This document shows positions 47,926 to 59,990 of a stretch of 64,000 bases of DNA, piece after piece. Each line of letters starts with the position of its first letter. The first letter of the stretch is position 1. The stretch spans positions 310,001 to 374,000 of the forward strand of contig WHVD01000060.1 in the NCBI GenBank assembly GCA_015178975.1, written 5' to 3'. The notes under the pieces were generated by a model. It made no database searches. It had not been told where the DNA came from and saw only the letters and a list, made by a program, of their open reading frames with translations. Made by a program: the position numbers and the translations under genes. This DNA comes from Hysterangium stoloniferum (taxonomy: Eukaryota > Basidiomycota > Agaricomycetes > Hysterangiales > Hysterangiaceae).

Positions 47926-50900
47926 TTACAATGTTGTCAATAGTCCGTGTCTATCCATTTCCAGTATCAAGGCCCGAATACAATCAGAAGGAATATCACC
48001 CATGAAACGTATCATGAAGGACAAAATACGAGCAACTTCAAGAATGGTATGGCTTACAAAAGCTGGAAAGATTGGCATTCATGCGGCTAGAAGATGAAAG
48101 CACGTACCATCTTTCAAGAGGATTTCAATCAGCGTGCCACGGTGTAGGAGAGGTGGTTCAGGTAGGTAGAAGTGGCACAGTGCAATGAGGACGATCTGCA
48201 GCTTGATGTTGGAAAAGCAGCCTGAAAGACGGTAAAAGGAGTCAATGCTGGATACAATTAAACCATACCATATTTAGAAAAACCTGCAAACAATTTTACA
48301 CCGGATAAAACGAATTCATATTGCTTGGCAGCAACGAGGGATGCACAGTGATGTTCTAGGTTACAACGAGCAATTGGATCACGAAAGCAATCTTTGAAAA
48401 CATGGCTAAGAAGAAACTGTTGACTTGCGTCTCAAGACACGCACCGTGTGCTGCCAGATTGACGAGCAAGTCTACAACATCACTTGCATTGTATGGCTGT
48501 ATATCCTCCAAAAGTTTAACAATACTAGGAATAGCCCGCGTAATGGCAGATCTAAATTCAGCTATGGTCAAATGTCAGCTGGATTCCGATTCGATTATGT
48601 GGCACTGAACCTTGGGCTGAAAGCCTCCCCAGGGCCGATGAAACCTTTGGCCGATCATAGCACCAAGGGTCCTTCAAAAGTGCAACAATGTCGGGGATAA
48701 CACGCGACACGGCAGCTTGAAATTCGGCTGAGGACAATGTCACTCGGAGTCCCATCCCTTGATAATGCACCGCACCTTGCTCTGAAAGCTTGGCCAGGGC
48801 GAATACTCCATTTGATCGAACAATGGCAGAAGCGTCCTTCAAAAGTACAACAATGTCGGGGATGGCGCTCAAAATGGCAGGCCGAAATTCGGCTATGATC
48901 AAATGTCAGCTAGATTGCCATCCCATTATGAGGCATCGCACCTTGCTCGGAAAACTTGGCCAGGGCCGATGCTGCGCTTGAACGAAGAAAGTCGTCAGTG
49001 TCCTTCAAAAGTGCAACAATGTCAGGGATGGCAGTCGAAATGGCAGGCCGAGATGCGGCTGTGATCAAATGTCAGCAAGATTACCGTCCCAATATGAGGC
49101 ACTGCACTTTGCTCTGAAAGCTTGGCCAGGGCCGATACTCCGTTTGATCGAACAAAGGGCTCAGTGACCTTCAAATGTGCAACAATGTCGGAAATGAGAC
49201 CCGAAATGGCGGCCCGAAATTCAGCTGTGATAAATGTCAGCTGTGTTCTCATCCCATTCTCGAGGCACCGCACCATATTCTGAAAGCTTGGCCAGTGCTG
49301 ATCCAATACTTGATTCACCCCATGGGTCACGGTCTCGCAAAAGTATGACAATGTCGGGTATAGCATCCACAATGGCAGGTCGAAATTCGGCTGGGGTCAA
49401 ATGTCAGCTGGGTTCCCATCCCATTTTGATGCAAAGCACCTTGCTCTGAAAGCTTAGCCAGGGCTGATGCTGCGTTTAAACGGACAAAGACCTGAGTGTT
49501 CTTCAACAGTGCAACGATGTCAGGAATGGCACGCGACACGGGAGCTCGAAATTCGGCTAGGGTCAAATGTCAGTCGGATTCCCATCCCATTATGGTGCAA
49601 CGCACATTGCTCTGAAAGCTTGGCCAGGGCCGATGCTGCATTTGAACGAACAAAGTCGTCAGTGTCCTTCAAAAGTGCAACAATGTCGGGAATAGCATTC
49701 GAAATAGCAGGCCGAAATTCGGCTGTGAGCAAATGTCAACAATGTTCCCATCCCATTATGAGGCACTTCACAATGTTTTGAAAGTTTTGCCAGGGCTGAT
49801 ACGATATTTGATCGAGTATAGGACCTAGAGTCCTTCAAAAGTGGAGCCATGGCGGGAATGGCACCCAAAATGGCACCGCGAAATTCGGCTGTGGTTAAAT
49901 GTCAACTGGATTTCCAACCCGTTTATGATGCACCCCACCTTGCTCTAGAAGCTTGTCCAGGGCTAATACTGCGTTTGATCCAAGGGAGAGGTAGTGGTCC
50001 TTCAAAAGTGCAACAATGCCGGGAACGGCCCCCGAAATGGCAACTCGGAATTCGGCTGTGACCAATTGTCAGCTGGATTCCCATCTCATTCAGAGACACC
50101 CCACCTTGTTCTGAAAGCTTGGCTAGGGCCGATACTCCCTGGGACCGAACGGAGTCATCAGACTCTTTCAAAAGTATGACAATGTCAGGAATGAAACCGG
50201 CAATGGCGGTTCGAAATTTCTCTGGAAACCCATCAATTATGGCAGTCTGCAAAATGTCGGCACACTTACCAAACACATGGAGAGTCATCACCGCCTGTCC
50301 GAGAGCCAATTTTCCTTCACGCACTGTGAGATTGAAGGTTGGTAAGGTGAGGCCAAAATTGTGAGCTTTCAAGTAGTTTGGACATTGGGAAATGAACAAT
50401 ATACGAAATAACATATGAGGGCTCTTTACGTACATGCCATCATTATGTGTTGAAGGATCTTGATACCTTCATGACGCCAAATGCTGTGAGTACTCTGTAA
50501 AAGATCTATAGTCGACCAGAGACGGCTCGTCGCGAATTGGGAGATGTGGTGTGTGTCGGGCTTATTGACTAGATCGCTGTTATATGTATGAGTATGGGGT
50601 GGAGCAGAAGGGGGGATAGTCAAGCTTCGGAGTGGAGTTGAAGGGGGATTGTGCGGCGATGGCCGCATGTTGTCAGACAAACCTACAGCACCAAGTATGT
50701 GACCCCTGACAAGAGGGAGGAACTTCGCTATGGAGACTTAAGAAAAATGCTTCAAGAAGAATTATTGGACTACCTTTCTCAGATAACTTAGCAAGCAGAA
50801 ATGCTGCGCTTGGGCGAACGGGGGCATAAGGGTACTTCAAAAGCGCAACAATGTCAGGAATGGCACGCTCTATAGCAATTTGACATAGCGCTGTGTTCAT

Positions 50901-52757
50901 ATTTCAGCTGGATTCACAACTCATTATTGAGGCACCGCACATTGCTCTGAAAGCTTGGCCAGGACCGATACTGCGTTTGATCGACCGTGGGGGGAATAGT
51001 CCTTCAAATGTGCAACAATTGCGGGAATGGCATCCAAAATGGCAGGTCGGAATTCGTCTGGTAAAATGTTAGCTAGATTCCCATCCCACTGTGACGCATC
51101 CCACCTTGCTCTGACAGTCTGGCTAGGGCCGATACTCCATCTGACCCAGTGGATTCGACCCTTTCTCCTAAAAGTGCAACGATATCAGGAATTGCATCCA
51201 CAATGCCAATTCGAAATTCGGCCGTGGTCGAAAGGACAGTCCGAAATTCGACTGTGGCCAAATGTCACTTGGATTCCCATCCCATTATGTGGGACCGTAC
51301 CTTGCTCTGAAAGCTTCGCCGTGGCAGATGCTGTGTTTGACCGAACAGAGAACCTAGAGTCCGTCAAAAGTGCAGCAATGTCGGAAATCGCACTTGAAAT
51401 GGCAGCTCGAAAGTCGGCTGTCACAATTTCAGCTAGGTTCTCATCCCAATATGGGGCACCGCACCTTGTTCCGAAAGCTTGGCCAGTGCCGATACACCAT
51501 TTGAACGAACATCTTCGTGGGAGTCTTTCAAAAGTATGACAATGTCGGGCATGGCATCCACAATGGCAGGTCGAAATGTGGCTGGCGTCAAATGTCAGCT
51601 GGGCTCCCATCCAATTATGAGGCACCGCACCTTGTTCCGAAAGCTTGGCCAGTGCTGATACACAGTTTGATCGAACGGATGCGTCGGAGTCTTTCAACAA
51701 TATGAAAATGTCGGGTACGGCATCGACAATGGCAGGTCGAATTTCGGCTGGGGTCAAATGTCAGCTGGGTTCCCATCCCATGAGGAGGCGCTGCCACCTT
51801 GCTTGGAAAGCTTGGCTAGTGCTGATACACTATTTGATTGAACTTGTTTGTTAGTGTCTTTTAAAAGTGTAACAATGTTGGGAATGGCATCAGCAATGGC
51901 AGGCCGGAACTCGGCTGTGTTTAAATGTGAGTGGGGTTCCCATCCCTTTATGAGGTACCGTACTCTGCTCTGAAAACTTGGCTAAGGTCGATACTGCATT
52001 GAACGGAACAGTGTAGCCAGTGTCCTTCAAAAGTGCGACAATGTCGGGAATGGCACGCGAAAGGGCAACTCGAAATTCAGCTGTGATTAAATGTCAGCTA
52101 CGTTCACATCTTATCATGGGGCACCGCACCTGGTTCTGACAGCTCTGTCAAGGCCGACAATCCGTTTAAACGAACCAACTTGTCAGTGTCCTTCAAAAGT
52201 GCAACAATGTTGGGAATGACATCAGCAATCGCAGGTCGGAATTCCGCTGTGGCCACATGTCAGCTGGGTTCCCATCCCATTATGAGGCACTGCACCCTGC
52301 TCTGAAAACTTGGCCAGGGTCGATACTGCCTTTGAACCAACCCAGTCCTCCTTCAAAAGTGCAACAATGTCAGGAATGGTACGCGAAATGGCAACTCGAA
52401 ATTCGGCTGTGGTGAAATGTTAGCCAGGTTCCCATCTTATTATGAGGCACCGCACCTTGTTCTGAAAGTTTCGCCAGGGCAGTCACTCCGGTTGAACGAA
52501 CCCCGCTGTTAGTGTCCTTCAAAAGGGCAGCGATGTCCACAATGGCACCCGAAATCGCAACTCGAAATTCGACTGTGATCAAATCTCAGCAAGATTACCA
52601 TCCTATTACGAGACACCGAACCTCGTTCTGAAAGCTTCGCCAAGGCCGATGCTCCGTTATATCGAACGGTGTTGTCAGAGTCCTTCAAAAGTCCAAGAAT
52701 GTGGGGAATGGCCCCACAAATACCAGTTGGGAAATTCGCTGAAAACCGCTGCATATT
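47926..52757 (-). CDS. HEAT-repeat array protein: about 23 one-repeat exons
   Basis: Units such as CCGAATTTCG..GACATTGTTGC..CTGGCCAAGCTTTC recur about every 166 bp: 12 units from 52757 to about 50850, then 11 from about 50220 to 48440. Each exon (about 117 nt) encodes one ~39-residue HEAT-like repeat, IPDIVALLKDx4VRSxxxSALAKLSEQG. Introns of about 49 nt have GTGC starts, CTGAC branch-like sites and CAG or TAG ends. A Pro-rich linker (50440-50690, LSDNMRPSPHNPPSTP) separates the blocks. The C-terminus (CNLEHHCASLVAAKQYEFVL..LLHRGTLIEILLKDG..DRHGLLTTL) ends at TAA 47926. HEAT arrays form curved protein-binding scaffolds; the ligand is unknown. Probably one gene with the DUF6535 module upstream; individual exon ends were not all checked. 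Confidence 0.75.
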
Positions 52758-52995
52758 ATATCAAACTCCTTTTCCACTTCGCATACTCTTACCACATTTC
52801 ACCAGTAATAGTTCTCCGGGATCAGTTGTATTTTGAAAGCGGTTGGTCCTACATTGTGCTAGTCTCTTTATCCATTCGTTTCCTTTTCCGGTCGTGCCAA
52901 TACGTTAGCTAAGTGTATTTGCGTTCATGTAAGGAGGACAGTTCACCTGCTATAACACCCTTCCCTCCCAGCATTCTCTGGCAATCCTCTGTTCA

Positions 52996-54805
52996 TCAAT
53001 TAGTTTGTTTCCTGTAGCCATGACAAATGGCCTTACGAAGATGCCAATATGCCAATATTACCTCTTCGCAGCGTGCACGTAGGTCCTCTTTCTCTGACAA
53101 TGCTCCATCAATAGCAGCCATCATCAATGTCTGTCGCTCGTAAGGTGTTGCACCCAGAGTGATCAGAGTTTCGATGTCTGAGTATGTCGACACCCCTAGG
53201 TTACCCTCATCCAGGTTTACCTTAATACCAATAAGTACCGCCAACCCTAATGTCCTGAGGCAAGGCTCTAAGCTGTCCAACCGATGTAAGGGTCTCCCTA
53301 CGTGTATCAGGGTTTTGAAGGGGGTAAGGTACCCTGCATCTATCGGTCTGCCTGTTCGCGGCGACAGGAATCGTGACATTGCAAGGAGAGAAACTTCGGC
53401 AAGCTCTGCATCACGTACGGTGACCACGCCAGCGGTAACGTGAAAACAACTTTCAAATATTTTGCATAATTTTTCCGTTACGCCTCGTTGGCACAAAGCA
53501 ATTCGCAACTGTTCACATGGTTTCGCACCTGCTACAGCCCTCAGTGCCTCCTGAACTGCCTCCTCCGACATAGATCTTTCAATCACCCATGCCAGGACAT
53601 CAGCTTCAAGTTCGGCCCGTTGAGGCTTGCGTTGTGCTTCGACCAAGAACCGAGAGAGGCTTTTTAGCCATTCGGAAATTCTAGATGTATGTGCCCATGT
53701 CGATGAAACAGGACCAGGATCGTCTGATCCGGACGTCCCATACTTTGCGCCTGCAGAGACGACCGGGAAGAAGCGTGACATTGTTGTCTGAAAGGGACAG
53801 GCGGGTGAAAACAAGGGAAATAACGTGCCGAGTATATATAGCGCGATCCCGCATCCGGTCAAAAAAAGCATAACCACGCCTAAAGCTACGCTGCTATCCC
53901 AGGTGAATAAGACGAGACCTGCAGAAAAAAGAAAGAGAGCTAGTTGGATCAAAAGCGGGATGCCAGTAACAACTGACTCGAGGCGCCACTGCTGCGCTCT
54001 CTTAACACGAAGGAGACGTTCACATGCATCACTTGAGCGACTTCCTGGCGATACAGGAATATACTTCGCTAGCCATTCCCTTGCAAGTACAGCACAAAGT
54101 GCACTGAAGAGGGTCAGACCGAGACTACCGAACCATAAATAGTTAACAATAAGGGAAGATCTGGAGACTTCAAAAGACGGAGAGGTCGTCGCAGCGAACT
54201 GATTTTGGAGTGTGTGAAGGATTTCCTGAAGAGGATCTACCTGCAAATCCTTCCTACTTTCGATCAGGAAAGCGGTAAGAATCCCTCCAAACAATCCTGC
54301 CTGAGAAACTGTGAATTGAATTTCACATCAAAGGAGAATGAATTCAGTTTACAAATATGAGAAGCTCGTCGATACCAACTTGCAATGAATTGGCAAGTTC
54401 TTTGTCCTCTTTTTCGGCTTCCCTTAGATATAACGACCATATGGTTGAATCCGATTGAAAGTGTTTGGAATAGGGGTTGCCTTCCTCGCCATCTAGGCCA
54501 TTACCGCCACCGGATGCCGCCTTGGTTGGGGTTGAGGGAACTGTGGTAGGCCGCAGCGAAGGTTCACGATTGGTCGTTCCTGATGTTTCCGCTTGCGTTC
54601 AGTTTAGAAACAGCGTAAAATCTGATATAATACCTGCGGCAACTGGGATCTGTGATTCAGCGGAGCTACGGTCTCCTGCATACTGCGAAGACATCAGTTT
54701 GACTTAGGGTCAGTTGGGCGCTTCAAATACGAAGCTCGACAGGAGCGGGACCCATACCATAGCCGTAAGTAGCTTTCCCACAGTCTCAAGCCGCTTCGAC
54801 CCCAT
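52996..54805 (-). CDS. DUF6535 membrane module, N-terminal part of the HEAT-array gene
   Basis: ATG at 54805. Short exons splice to a region with LREAEKEDKELANSLQVGIDELLIF, then after an intron (about 54304-54355) AGLFGGILTAFLIES, the hallmark of the fungal DUF6535 domain. Four membrane spans are visible: GILTAFLIES, YLWFGSLGLTLFSALCAVLA, LLIQLALFLFSAGLVLF and VVMLFLTGCGIALYILGTLF (54300 to about 53810). A soluble helical region of about 250 residues follows to ARCEE at 53064. Two ends are possible: a 36-50-bp intron to a nearby stop at 52996, or a ~306-bp intron that joins in frame to the first HEAT exon at 52757. I favour the join, but cannot prove it. A broken copy lies at 59120-59606. Confidence 0.75.
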
Positions 54806-57805
54806 GATGAGTCCCGCACTCCCTGTAAAATCATATAACACAAATCATCTTTGTAAATAAAACATTAACCTTTAAAATTTATTTTATTCTTAATTTATCA
54901 TGAATTCACCAGCATAGCATTGGCCGTTACTCCTGTATTGGCACAAGAATTACAGAGTCTCATTCATCCACTCATTGCCATTGAAACGATTGCAATTCAC
55001 CACCGAAGAGTGCGTACCTGTTCGCGGGTGTGAACAAATACCTGCCAAGACTAGTGCGATCCTTCGTGAATTCGCAGTCATATTGCTTGCAGCTGGAAGA
55101 GGTCACAAAAAGTGGTTAAAATAAGGACTATAGACGCGAGTTTTTTTAACCATGCATGTACGTCTCTCCTGAGAAATGACATGTAGTCCCAAAAAATACA
55201 GGATGTGTGTGTTGGGGGGTTCATTGTAGTCCCTCATTCGTGATCTCACTCCCACTAATAAAACACCCCAATCACAGTCTTATATGACAAGTTCAGTAAA
55301 ATCACCATTTACGGCGAGTCAATAGTCTTACAAAGGGGTGAAATATGGTGAAGAAGAGATGGTTGACATTCTCGGTTAGTCTCACAACATGTAGCAGAAA
55401 AACGTATTACCGACGCTTTTGTGTCATCCCTTTATATAAGGTGTGTTTTCAATACCTTGAATGATGGTTCATCGTAATTTCGAACCTATGGTAACCATGT
55501 GACTGGTTGTCAGTGGCTGACACATGTTCACGTTAAACACCTTGCGAGCACTAAAATCATGTTTGAAATCTATAGTAGCAATCCCATCCCATGGAATCGT
55601 CTTGTTGCGAGCAGTCTGTATCCAGAAATGTAACTGTGTTCGTTTGTTGAGAATTTGTCCATCGCTTCCTACATGAGGTGACAGAATCCTGTTAAACATA
55701 AACTTGTAAATCTACACCTTCACGAGGCCAATCATATGCACTCAATACCGATATGAAATATGAAATGTGTGATCCTGACAGAACAGTGAATGGAGTAGCG
55801 AATAGGAAGAAGAGAATGAGCGTGGTGAACGAATTCTTCATAGGATCCAAACATGTATACGTCGTGGGCTGTGTGGTTTTGATGTGTTTTAACGTCAGAA
55901 TCATGGTGGTACGACAGATTATACGTGAATCCAAGACTCTCCCGGTGCGAGAAAATAATCGCAAACACACCTTAGTATGAGATTCACTAACGAAGAAACC
56001 ACACCCAGCTAGTCGCTGTGATCTGCGAATAATATCCTGTCTTTGAAGAAAGTCCCCAAGAAAGTCCCCAAGCCGTAAACGCTGAGAATATCTTCTGAGG
56101 GTGAATAACCTTCACGCGTGGGGGATGCGATGTCATTCATTATCCTTTCTACCACGACACCCAATATGTTCCCCGAAAAGGTTCTAAACCAAGGATTTTG
56201 ATTCACACAAAGCACAAAAAGGGGAATGCCACTATGCTAATGTGCTTGAGGATGCCCGTATTACTGTCGGTTGTGTCTGTGATGGTTGTTTCAGCACGAT
56301 GTAAAGATATGGTCGAGCAACACACAGTTGTACCCAGCCTTCAAAGTAGCCTCTGACGAGAGTGAGTTCCTCTACGGACAGCTGACGGTTGCGGCATCCG
56401 AATATTACAAAGCCCGAGAGGGGATTTACAAAGGATGTCAATTATCCGAGCAAGATAAATAGCGGGCGAGGGTTAAAGTGAATACAGATAGAACTTGACC
56501 CAAGGCAATGCGCAACAATGATTTGAGGGATGGCGTAATTGCAGTTGACGTATCTTGCCTCATCCATGGCAGAACAAGAAGGTATCAGTATTAGCCAACA
56601 AGGTGAAGTTCTCGCCTTCCGTGATTGGCTGCAAATCATCATAATACGACGCGTAATCTTCCAAAACCATCATCGCCACACCAGTCCATGCCATGACTGC
56701 CATATGGACCTGAGGAGACGAAAGGATAAATCGAGCATCGCGTTGTCTCACAACGTTGTACACTCACGAACGGTATGACGTTCATTGGAACCGAGCCATT
56801 GATCAGCTCTGAGGTGGTTTGGTCCAGTCGATCGCGAAGTGAACATCGGTATTCTTGATCCACTGGCCAGCTTGATATCCTTCGTATTCACACAGAGAGT
56901 GTGATGTTGGCTGAATATATCTTCGCACTTTATAGTCCCTTGGTCATCGAGTAAGAAACAAGGGTCGTTTTCGCGCTTTTACTTGTGTTCTAATGAAATC
57001 GGTCCAAAGTGGACAGTCGCTCCATTATCCTCCATCCCAATTAGATTACCTTCACATGCTATCAAACGGAACGAATAAAGCATCATTGAGTGTGGACCAT
57101 GGAGGACATACATTGATAAAAATGCCGTCTCCGTACTTGTAAAAGGTGCCTGAAGTTGCCCACATCATTCAGTATATAAGAGATGCGGCCGAAGTTAACG
57201 TCCTCAAAACCATCGAAGTCCGTGCTGTAAGGGCTATGGCAGATGACCCAGTTATACTGTGGCCACCTTTTCCTGCACTCCGTGACGGTGCTTGCGGTAA
57301 ATATTTTGCGATTCTAATGAATGAGTTGGGAAAAGCCTTTTTCAAGAAAGACTATTTTCCTACCGTGTCATCAGAGACGTCATCTGTCACTGTCAGACTG
57401 GCGTCAATTGCCGCCATGACCTCCTTTGGGGATGGTGCGGGTTTTCCACAGATTCGCTGACGACTCCTATTATACTATTGTTGAAAGGTGGCAAAATGAT
57501 CAAGCCTTCGCTGTGTTGTCGCACAACATTGCCGCTCTGAAGTTCATGTACCTGTTCCATGCCCCCTGGAAACGGGAATTGTAACCCCATTGTCAATTGG
57601 GATCACTGGCGGTCACACAAGTTGACAGGACCATGGTGTATTGTCTAGAACTGAGACGAGATACAGGCAAGTGCAGTGTATGGTAAGGTAAGAGAAGGAA
57701 AACTACCTAGGCTTTATATGCTGTGATCATGTGGTAGAACAAAAGGAGTGGAACAAAGGAGTGGAACAAAAGTAAGACTGGGGCACCAGGCTTACAGGAA
57801 TGTAG
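54806..57805. other. No gene identified with confidence in 3 kb
   Basis: Normal CpG content, so it may hold genes. Minus strand 56763-55470 has several frames of 60-92 codons with hydrophobic segments (VHMAVMAWTGVAMMVL near 56700, SFTTLILFFLFATPFTVLSG near 55800) that could be exons of a membrane protein. Joins could not be set. Plus strand 57146-57460 has a 104-codon frame without known motif. Confidence 0.3.
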
Positions 57806-58011
57806 TGTTGACTTTTCTGGGATTTGGGTTAGCGAGGGATCATGAGCATTAGGGCTCGGGTCGCTGCTGTTGGGAATTCACCGCATATTTTGGGTTATAT
57901 AAGGTATATTTGTAATTGTTTAGTCCTTATCCGTTTACAACGAGTACTGTCACCTCACTCAGACAAATGGACAGTTATACGGTCTAGGAACATCACCACA
58001 AAAACTTAACA
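57806..58011 (-). repeat. LTR family D relic, inverted
   Basis: Reads on the minus strand TGTTAAGTTTTTGTGG, TTCCTAGACCGTATAAC, CCATTTGTCTGAGTGAGG to AAAAGTCAACA. Flanks do not match. This copy keeps many CpG sites that the copy at 38420 shows as TpG or CpA. Confidence 0.65.
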
Positions 58012-58219
58012 ATTAACAATTACCGGGTTAAACTATAATTATTTAGTTACCTCATAGATATCGGTTGCAAACACTCCCTATTTCGGTAGCTCCGTCTCTA
58101 CTTCTGTGGTGGCACCACATCTGTTTCTGGACGGGGCGCCTGTATCCGCCGATATCTCGGAACGGGTGCTTCTTGTCGGGATGTCACCGGCATGCTTAAG
58201 CCGGTAGCAGTGAATATGT

Positions 58220-58961
58220 GGGTGACCTTATAAACCCACTCCGACGTGGGAATGTTACATTAGGCGACATTAGGCGACAGCACCCACATGCTTTGTAATA
58301 CACATTCGCATCCTTCGCATCGCGTTTGTTTGGTCACAATAAAGTTCATTTTCATCGTGAAAAAATTATCAAGTTGATTGTATTAATAAAAATTGTATAT
58401 TCTACAGTTATGGCAGAATATATATATATATCTCTTTTGGTTAATGCGGAGTAGTGCAGAGTCTCTGGCACATCCAGCTAAATTCGTGCCACTTTAATTC
58501 CATAAATCATGAACGGTAGATGAGAATGAGCTTCGGGTATAATGCGAATGGTTTAGTAGATGTGTGATTTTCTAAAATCGAGATCTAGGTGTAATAAAAT
58601 ACAAAGCATCCAGAGACCTATGTAACACACAACCCTTGCACCGGCCAAACTCTCATCAAATGTATTAAGATCAACTTGTCCATACAAAGTCATGTGCGTC
58701 CGAGGCACCCGCATCACTCACAAAGGTGTCTGAGAGTTGGAGGAGGAAGTTGACCCAGGAGGAGGAAAGTGCAGACAGACGTGGATGCTGGTGTTCCTGT
58801 AAGGGTAGTTGGGGGTGGGAGGGAGGATATTGAGTCATGGCTGGTGAGACGTTTGTTGATGCTGTGACCAGACGAATGTGTATTACAAAGCATGTGGGTG
58901 CTGTCGCCTAATGTCGCCTAATGTAACATTCCCACGTCGGAGTGGGTTTATAAGGTCACCC
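58220..58961. mobile_element. Mutator-like (MULE) MITE, 742 bp, 89-bp perfect TIRs, 9-bp TSD
   Basis: 58220-58308 and 58873-58961 are perfect inverted repeats starting GGGTGACCTTATAAACCC. Both sides carry the nine bases TGAATATGT (58211-58219 and 58962-58970). A 9-bp duplication with long TIRs is the pattern of Mutator-like elements. The interior is AT-rich and non-coding. Identity of the arms implies a recent insertion. Confidence 0.9.
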
Positions 58962-59119
58962 TGAATATGTAGTGAAGATTTGATTGAGCCATCGTTATAC
59001 TGTGAAGAAGCCATTTCCGCTGATTCAGCCTTGTTCAACATACAAGTGACAGGGCAATATATGAGACATCTCCACTTGAAAATCGATAAATACAAAATAT
59101 TCCTAAATTGCTTTTCAAA

Positions 59120-59606
59120 GATTTTGCATAATTTTTCCGTTACCGCTCGTTGGCACAAGGCAATTCGCAACTGTTCACGTGGTTTTGCACCTGCTACAAC
59201 CCTCAATGCTTCGTGAACTGTCTCCTCCGACATAGATTTTTCAAACCCATGCTAGGATATCGGCTTCAAGTTTGCTCCGTTGAGGCTTGCGTTGCGCTTC
59301 CAAGAAAGGCTTTCTAGCCATTCGGAAATTCTAAATGGATATGTCCATGTCGGTGAAAAAGATCCAGGATTGTCTGACCCGGATGTCCCATACGTTGCGC
59401 CTGCAGAGACGACCGGGAAAAAGCGTGACACTGTTGTCTGAAAGGGACAGGGGGGGGGGAACAAGGGAAATAACGTGCCGAGTATATAAAGCGCGGTCCT
59501 GCATCCGGTCAAAAAAAGCATAAGCACGCCAAAGCTACGCTGCTATCCCAGGTGAATAAGATGAGACCTGCAGAAAAGAGAAAGAGAGCTAGTTGGATCA
59601 AAGCAT
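59120..59606 (-). pseudogene. Fragment of a DUF6535 gene
   Basis: Homologous to 53452-53950 of the intact gene, sharing the stretches around EQLRIALCQR, FFPVVSAGA and the fourth membrane span. Frames are interrupted by deletions (59241-59310) and a run of nine Gs near 59450. Upstream and downstream parts of the gene are absent. Confidence 0.8.
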
Positions 59607-59990
59607 TTACGATCCCGAGGATCCCCACAAGGGCTTGTACGATCTTGAAGACCGGAACACAATCATCACCTTGACCGATTGGTATCACGAGTCTGCCAAG
59701 AAGTTCGGAGACGATTGGATTAACGACAAGACTATTGAGCCTATCCCCGATTCCACCCTGTTCAATGGTGTCGGTCATTACCTGGGTGGTCCCCTCACAC
59801 CCTATCCTGTCATCAACGTTGTTCAGGGCAAGAGGTATAGGTTCCGGTTTGTCCACATGAGCGCGATGGTTCCATTCAACCTCACCGTTGAGGGCCACAA
59901 TGTGACTATAATCGAGGCGGATGGTGTCAACCACCGACCATACGAGATGTCTTCAATCGGAATTTCCGCTGGTCAACGTTACTGGCCGTG
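59607..59990 (+). pseudogene. Laccase / multicopper oxidase fragment
   Basis: One open frame of about 125 codons contains YDLEDRNTIITLTDWYH, STLFNGVGHYLGGP, INVVQGKRYRFRFVHMS and FNLTVEGHNVTIIEADGV, then IGISAGQRY. These are consecutive conserved blocks from the first and second cupredoxin domains of fungal laccases. No start, no copper-binding C-terminus and no introns. It stops at TGA 59990. Confidence 0.85.

Noticed and set aside
55470-56763. Candidate seven-pass DUF6533-like membrane protein on the minus strand
   Set aside because: Hydrophobic frames exist, but I could not join exons or see a diagnostic motif.
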